DNA from: Phytopseudomonas punonensis
GTDB taxonomy: Bacteria; Pseudomonadota; Gammaproteobacteria; Pseudomonadales; Pseudomonadaceae
NCBI RefSeq assembly: GCF_900142655.1
Contig: NZ_FRBQ01000002.1
Location: 566,918 to 630,917, forward strand
Direction of reading: 5' to 3'
Length of the DNA: 64,000 bases
Each line of letters begins with the position of its first letter. Position 1 is the stretch's first letter. This document shows, in pieces, positions 60,598-64,000 of the stretch. Under the pieces are notes generated by a model. The model was not told the origin of the DNA. It was given only the letters and a program-made list of their open reading frames with translations, and did no database searches. A program made the translations under genes and the position numbers.

Positions 60598-61160
60598 ACG
60601 AGCAACCCCAGGATCACGACGAGCTCGTGCTACGCCATGTGCGCGAACAAAGCCGCGAGCAACCGTCGGCGGCGCTGGATGCGCGCATTCTCGCCGCCGC
60701 TACGCATGCAGCAGCTGATCAGCACCCTAAACCACAGGGTTTCTGGCAGCGCCTGCTCAATGGCCTGAGCGATGCCTCTGCCCGACGCCGTTGGTCAGCT
60801 GCATTCGGTTGCCTCGCGCTCGTCGGGGTAGGGCTTGGGTTGAGCCTGCGCACGCTGGAGCAGGCACCGGATCGCTACGATGCTCCAGTCAGCACGCTGC
60901 AGCGCCAGGCACCAATTGCATTGCCGGCGCCTGCCAGCCCTGCGCCGGTGGCGGAAATGGCGGAGGTGCCCAAAACCATGGCGCGTATGGCTGCCAAGGC
61001 GGCACCGTTGCCGCAGGATGTACAGAACGCCTTACGGGAAATTGCCGAGCTGCGCGCTCAAGGTGAGGGCGAAGAAGCCGAGCGGCGAATGGAGCGGTTG
61101 AAGGCCGAACATCCGGCGCTGAATGTCGAAGCGGAACTGCAGCATTTGCCCGAGCGCTGA
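60594..61160 (+). CDS. Putative anti-sigma factor, single-span membrane protein
   Basis: 188 residues. A hydrophilic cytoplasmic N-terminus (about 1-65), one membrane helix (about 69-88, WSAAFGCLALVGVGLGLSL), and a periplasmic Pro/Ala-rich then charged helical tail (ELRAQGEGEEAERRMERLKA). No ZAS zinc motif (HxxxCxxC) is present, so the call rests on topology and the ATGA overlap with the sigma gene. It would hold the sigma factor at the membrane until released. Confidence 0.75.
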   Translation: MNEQPQDHDELVLRHVREQSREQPSAALDARILAAATHAAADQHPKPQGFWQRLLNGLSDASARRRWSAAFGCLALVGVGLGLSLRTLEQAPDRYDAPVSTLQRQAPIALPAPASPAPVAEMAEVPKTMARMAAKAAPLPQDVQNALREIAELRAQGEGEEAERRMERLKAEHPALNVEAELQHLPER

Positions 61161-61270
61161 GTGCATCGGGGGACGGACGGCGTTGCCGTTCGGCAGACCG
61201 GCTGGTGTTATCGTCCAGTCGTTTTAGAATGTAAGTCTGCCGAGTTAAATAATCTGTCGTGAGGAGCTCG

Positions 61271-61798
61271 ATGCGTTATTTGTTGCTGCCGCTGTGTCTT
61301 GCCGTGTTACTGAGTGCTTGTGGCTCCGATGAGCAGGGCAAGGATGTGCCGCGCAAGAACGCTGAGCCAGCAGTGGCCGTCGAGCCCGCCAAGGCACCTG
61401 CCAAGCCCGCTGAGCAGCAGCCTGCGCCCGAAAAGCCGGTGACGCAGCCTCAGCCTGCCGAGCCGCAAACCGAGGCGGTGCAGAAGCAGGCGTCTGTCGA
61501 GCCCAAGAAGGCCGCTCAACGCGCAAAGCCGCAAAGCAAACCGGCACAAAAGGTCGCTCATGAGGCGCCCAAGTCCAAGCTGGATCTGAGCCTGCCGCCA
61601 GAACTCTCTGCCGCCCTGGACGCCGAAGACAAAGCTGCCACCGACGGCGTGCCGCCGATCCTGCCGGCGTTCTTCGAGGAGCGCAAATCTTCGATCAACC
61701 CCTTCCAGATCAGCGGCAAGCTGCTGACCGGTGAGCTGGGTTCCCAGACTTGGGACACCGTAGAAGGCGCTCAGCTGCAGTTCGAGTTTCACCGCTGA
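61271..61798 (+). CDS. Proline/alanine/lysine-rich lipoprotein
   Basis: 175 residues from the ATG at 61271 (GAGGAG upstream). Lipobox LLSAC (Cys17), then a low-complexity stretch rich in Pro, Ala, Lys and Gln (about 25-105), and a short folded-looking end (LPPELSAALDAEDKAA; FQISGKLLTGELGSQTWDTV). The low-complexity part could span the periplasm or contact peptidoglycan. No family is recognised. Confidence 0.75.
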   Translation: MRYLLLPLCLAVLLSACGSDEQGKDVPRKNAEPAVAVEPAKAPAKPAEQQPAPEKPVTQPQPAEPQTEAVQKQASVEPKKAAQRAKPQSKPAQKVAHEAPKSKLDLSLPPELSAALDAEDKAATDGVPPILPAFFEERKSSINPFQISGKLLTGELGSQTWDTVEGAQLQFEFHR

Positions 61799-61813
61799 CC
61801 CTTCCGCCTCTCC

Positions 61814-62569
61814 TCAGGTGATACGCAGCGGGTAGCTCAGCAGAGTGAAATGCAGCAGGTTCACCAAACCATGCAGCGCAATCGCCACGATCAGTCGCCC
61901 GCTGGCCTGCATCGCCACTCCGTAGCCCAATCCCGCAGCAGCCGCGACAATCGCGAATTCCGGGCTGAATGGAATATGCACTGCGCCGAACAACAAGGCC
62001 GTCAACACAATGCCTGGCCAGGCACCTAGCCAGGCCACCAGACGCGTTTGCAGCAAGCCACGAAACAGCAACTCCTCTGCCAATACCGCAACGCACAGGT
62101 TGATCGCCAGCCACGGGATAAGCACGTCGGGCAACTTTGGCTGCCAGGCCACCACTCCCAGCAAGAGTGCCAGGCAGGGCACTGTCAGCAAGGTCATGAC
62201 GAATGTCGGTGCGGTGAATGTCGGCCACTGAGCAGTACTGGCCGGCAAGCCGAGCCACCAGGCCAAAAGCGTGCAGCCGACCAGCAGCTTGTCCCACGAC
62301 AGGCGCAGCAGGTAAGGCGCGGCGTCTGCACTGATGCGTTGTGGTTCGCCGATCACCCAGGGCGTGAAGCCTGGCAGTAGGTGTGCAGCCAGCAATACGC
62401 TGGCGCCGATGACCAGCGCACACCATAACCATTGCGGCAGACGCGTTGGCGCCGTCACCAGGGCGATGAACAAAACGGTGATCATCAGACCAATGGGCTG
62501 AATGAAACCCATAAGAAAACCCGCCAGAAGCGGGCAGAGGGACAATAGCAGGCGAGGTGGAAAGGTCAT
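61814..62569 (-). CDS. CPBP-family intramembrane metalloprotease
   Basis: 251 residues, about 7-8 membrane helices. Abi/CPBP motifs: EELLFRG (glutamates for metal/catalysis), FGAVHIPF, and ALHGLVNLLHF near the C-terminus. Family members cleave prenyl-type or peptide substrates within the membrane or provide immunity to bacteriocins; which applies here is unknown. Confidence 0.87.
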   Translation of the reverse strand: MTFPPRLLLSLCPLLAGFLMGFIQPIGLMITVLFIALVTAPTRLPQWLWCALVIGASVLLAAHLLPGFTPWVIGEPQRISADAAPYLLRLSWDKLLVGCTLLAWWLGLPASTAQWPTFTAPTFVMTLLTVPCLALLLGVVAWQPKLPDVLIPWLAINLCVAVLAEELLFRGLLQTRLVAWLGAWPGIVLTALLFGAVHIPFSPEFAIVAAAAGLGYGVAMQASGRLIVAIALHGLVNLLHFTLLSYPLRIT

Positions 62570-62632
62570 TGCGCCTCCTCCTTGGTGGAGGCGCAGTTTA
62601 CAGCGCTGTGGAATCAGATTGCTCGAGCGCGA

Positions 62633-62800
62633 TCAGCGATCTTGAGCGTCTTTGGCGTTCTGCTCGACTTCGCGTTCGTGGATGCGTTTTAGTTGGTCTT
62701 CGCTCAGCGGCAACTTCTTCGCGGTATCGCGCAGCATGAACAGGCCACCGACGATGGAGCCGATCGCCACAATCAGGATCAACCAGGCATACCAGGGCAT
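62633..62800 (-). CDS. DUF2897 small membrane protein
   Basis: 55 residues, start ATG at 62800 with AGGAG 6 bases upstream, stop at 62633-62635. Begins MPWYAWLILIVAIGSIVGGL, a single membrane helix, then a basic and charged tail (RDTAKKLPLSEDQLKRI, KDAQDR). Matches the DUF2897 pattern of pseudomonads. Function unknown. Confidence 0.82.
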   Translation of the reverse strand: MPWYAWLILIVAIGSIVGGLFMLRDTAKKLPLSEDQLKRIHEREVEQNAKDAQDR

Positions 62801-62916
62801 GTGCGACTCCTTTTATAGATGGGTGAGCCGCGGTGATCGGCTCTGTACAGAAGACCGTCTGTCGGTTGCCTTCGTTCAGGTTAAAGCTGTGTGGGGCAGG
62901 CGAGCCTGGCGGTTTT

Positions 62917-64000
62917 TCAGCGACGTACCTGCTTTAACGTCTCGGCAATCATAAACGCCAGCTCCAGCGATTGATCGGCGTTCATTCGTGGATCGCAGTG
63001 GGTGTGATAACGATCCGACAAACCCGCTTCGGTGATCGGCTTGGCGCCGCCGATGCACTCGGTCACGTCCTGGCCGGTCATCTCGATATGGATGCCGCCT
63101 GCATAGCTGCCCTCGGCGTGGTGCACGGCGAAGAACTGCCGCACCTCGGCGAGAATCTGCGCGAAGTCGCGGGTCTTGTAACCGCTCGATGCCTTGATGG
63201 TATTGCCGTGCATCGGGTCGCTGCTCCACAGCACCTGGCGGCCCTCGCGCTGCACGGTGCGGATCAGTCGGGGCAGGCCGGCTTCGACCTTGTCGGCGCC
63301 CATGCGCACGATCAGGTTGAGGCGGCCCGGGTCGTTGTCCGGGTTGAGGATGTCGATCAGGCGGATCAGGTCTTCGTCGGTCATGCTCGGGCCGACCTTG
63401 ACGCCGATCGGGTTGCCCACGCCGCGTAGGAATTCGACATGGGCGCCGTCTACCTGGCGGGTGCGGTCACCGATCCACAGCATGTGCGCCGAGCAGTCAT
63501 AGAAGTCGCCAGTCAGGCTGTCGCGGCGCACAAAAGCTTCTTCGTAGTTGAGCAGCAGCGCCTCGTGGGCGGTGAAGAAGCTGGTCTCGCGCACCTGAGC
63601 GGCGCCGTCCATGCCGCAGGCGCGCATGAAGGCCAGGGTTTCGTCGATGCGATCGGCCAGTTGGTGGTACTTCTGGGCCAGGGCCGAGTTTGCGATGAAA
63701 TCCAGGTTCCATTGATGCACCTGGTGCAGGTCGGCAAAGCCACCCTGAGCGAATGCACGCAGCAGGTTCAGCGAAGCAGTGGACTGGTGATAGGCCTGCA
63801 GCAGACGCTGTGGGTCGGGCGCACGGCTGGCCGCATCGAAGCCAATGCCATTGACGATATCGCCGCGGTAGGCGGGCAGGGTAACGCCGTCGATGGTTTC
63901 ATCATTGGCCGAGCGCGGCTTGGCGAACTGGCCAGCCATGCGCCCGACTTTGACCACCGGGCAGCCGGCCGCGAAGGTCATGACGATAGCCATCTGCAGC
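62917..64000 (-). CDS. Class II 3-deoxy-7-phosphoheptulonate synthase, 5' part outside window
   Basis: About 361 C-terminal codons, open to the window edge (the frame continues as L-Q before [20 protein letters not shown]). Class II (plant-type) DAHP synthase signatures: [58 protein letters not shown] and [18 protein letters not shown]. It condenses phosphoenolpyruvate and erythrose-4-phosphate at the head of the shikimate pathway. About 85-90 residues lie beyond the window. Confidence 0.93.
   Translation of the reverse strand, partial: LQMAIVMTFAAGCPVVKVGRMAGQFAKPRSANDETIDGVTLPAYRGDIVNGIGFDAASRAPDPQRLLQAYHQSTASLNLLRAFAQGGFADLHQVHQWNLDFIANSALAQKYHQLADRIDETLAFMRACGMDGAAQVRETSFFTAHEALLLNYEEAFVRRDSLTGDFYDCSAHMLWIGDRTRQVDGAHVEFLRGVGNPIGVKVGPSMTDEDLIRLIDILNPDNDPGRLNLIVRMGADKVEAGLPRLIRTVQREGRQVLWSSDPMHGNTIKASSGYKTRDFAQILAEVRQFFAVHHAEGSYAGGIHIEMTGQDVTECIGGAKPITEAGLSDRYHTHCDPRMNADQSLELAFMIAETLKQVRR

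Overview
The window is chromosomal DNA of a Pseudomonas-type gammaproteobacterium. The evidence is GC-rich coding sequence, Pseudomonas REP-like repeats (gcgggc-atg-gcccgctcccaca type), two gene blocks known from P. aeruginosa (thrS-infC-rpmI-rplT-pheS-pheT-ihfA-merR-tRNA-Pro, and yceF through etfA), a katB-ankB pair and an rgsA-like small RNA locus. The species cannot be fixed from the sequence alone.

Layout. 1-2.4 kb: the end of a LysR regulator, then an overlapping pair of exported proteins (PA2779-like small protein and PA2778-like C39-fold lipoprotein). 2.8-10.6 kb: tRNA-Val and the translation block thrS to ihfA plus a MerR-like gene, ending in tRNA-Pro(GGG). 10.6-19.4 kb: accessory DNA beside that tRNA. 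It holds the 3' remnant of a tyrosine integrase, a six-gene catabolic cluster (MFS permease, alpha/beta hydrolase, SDR, GldA-like alcohol dehydrogenase, cyclase-family hydrolase, DAD-type cupin dioxygenase) with its own LysR gene, and a broken APC permease. 19.4-26.2 kb: a 31-residue membrane peptide not usually annotated, a DUF421 protein with a zinc ribbon, an HBM-type chemoreceptor, katB-ankB, a MITE-like element and a 2-oxoglutarate-dependent oxygenase. 26.3-35.4 kb: recC-recB-recD with 4-bp overlaps. 35.6-45.6 kb: yceF diverging from yceD-rpmF-plsX-fabD-fabG, then acpP, fabF-pabC-mltG-tmk-holB-pilZ, which links phospholipid and fatty-acid synthesis to cell wall, folate and DNA replication genes. 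45.7-49.8 kb: tatD, rgsA-like sRNA, a class V aminotransferase, TetR regulator, DUF4823 lipoprotein and DUF1285 protein. 49.9-54.6 kb: ETF-QO divergent from etfBA around a PsrA-type box, then a PlaF-like membrane phospholipase. 54.6-64 kb: solute-binding protein, DUF4398 lipoprotein and OmpA-like partner, a MocR regulator with a duplicated operator, a VWA lipoprotein/ECF sigma/anti-sigma operon, a lipoprotein, a CPBP protease, a DUF2897 protein and the 3' part of a class II DAHP synthase.

The best candidates for undescribed biology are the catabolic cluster at tRNA-Pro (aromatic ketone-type chemistry, substrate unknown), the PA2779/PA2778-like secreted substrate/peptidase pair, and the VWA-ECF-anti-sigma cassette. 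Smaller observations with direct sequence support are the paired MocR operator 32 bp apart, the PsrA box between the ETF genes, a probably leaderless yceD mRNA, a 14-bp perfect hairpin just ahead of pheS, and the 31-residue membrane peptide. No CRISPR array, complete insertion sequence or intact prophage was seen.
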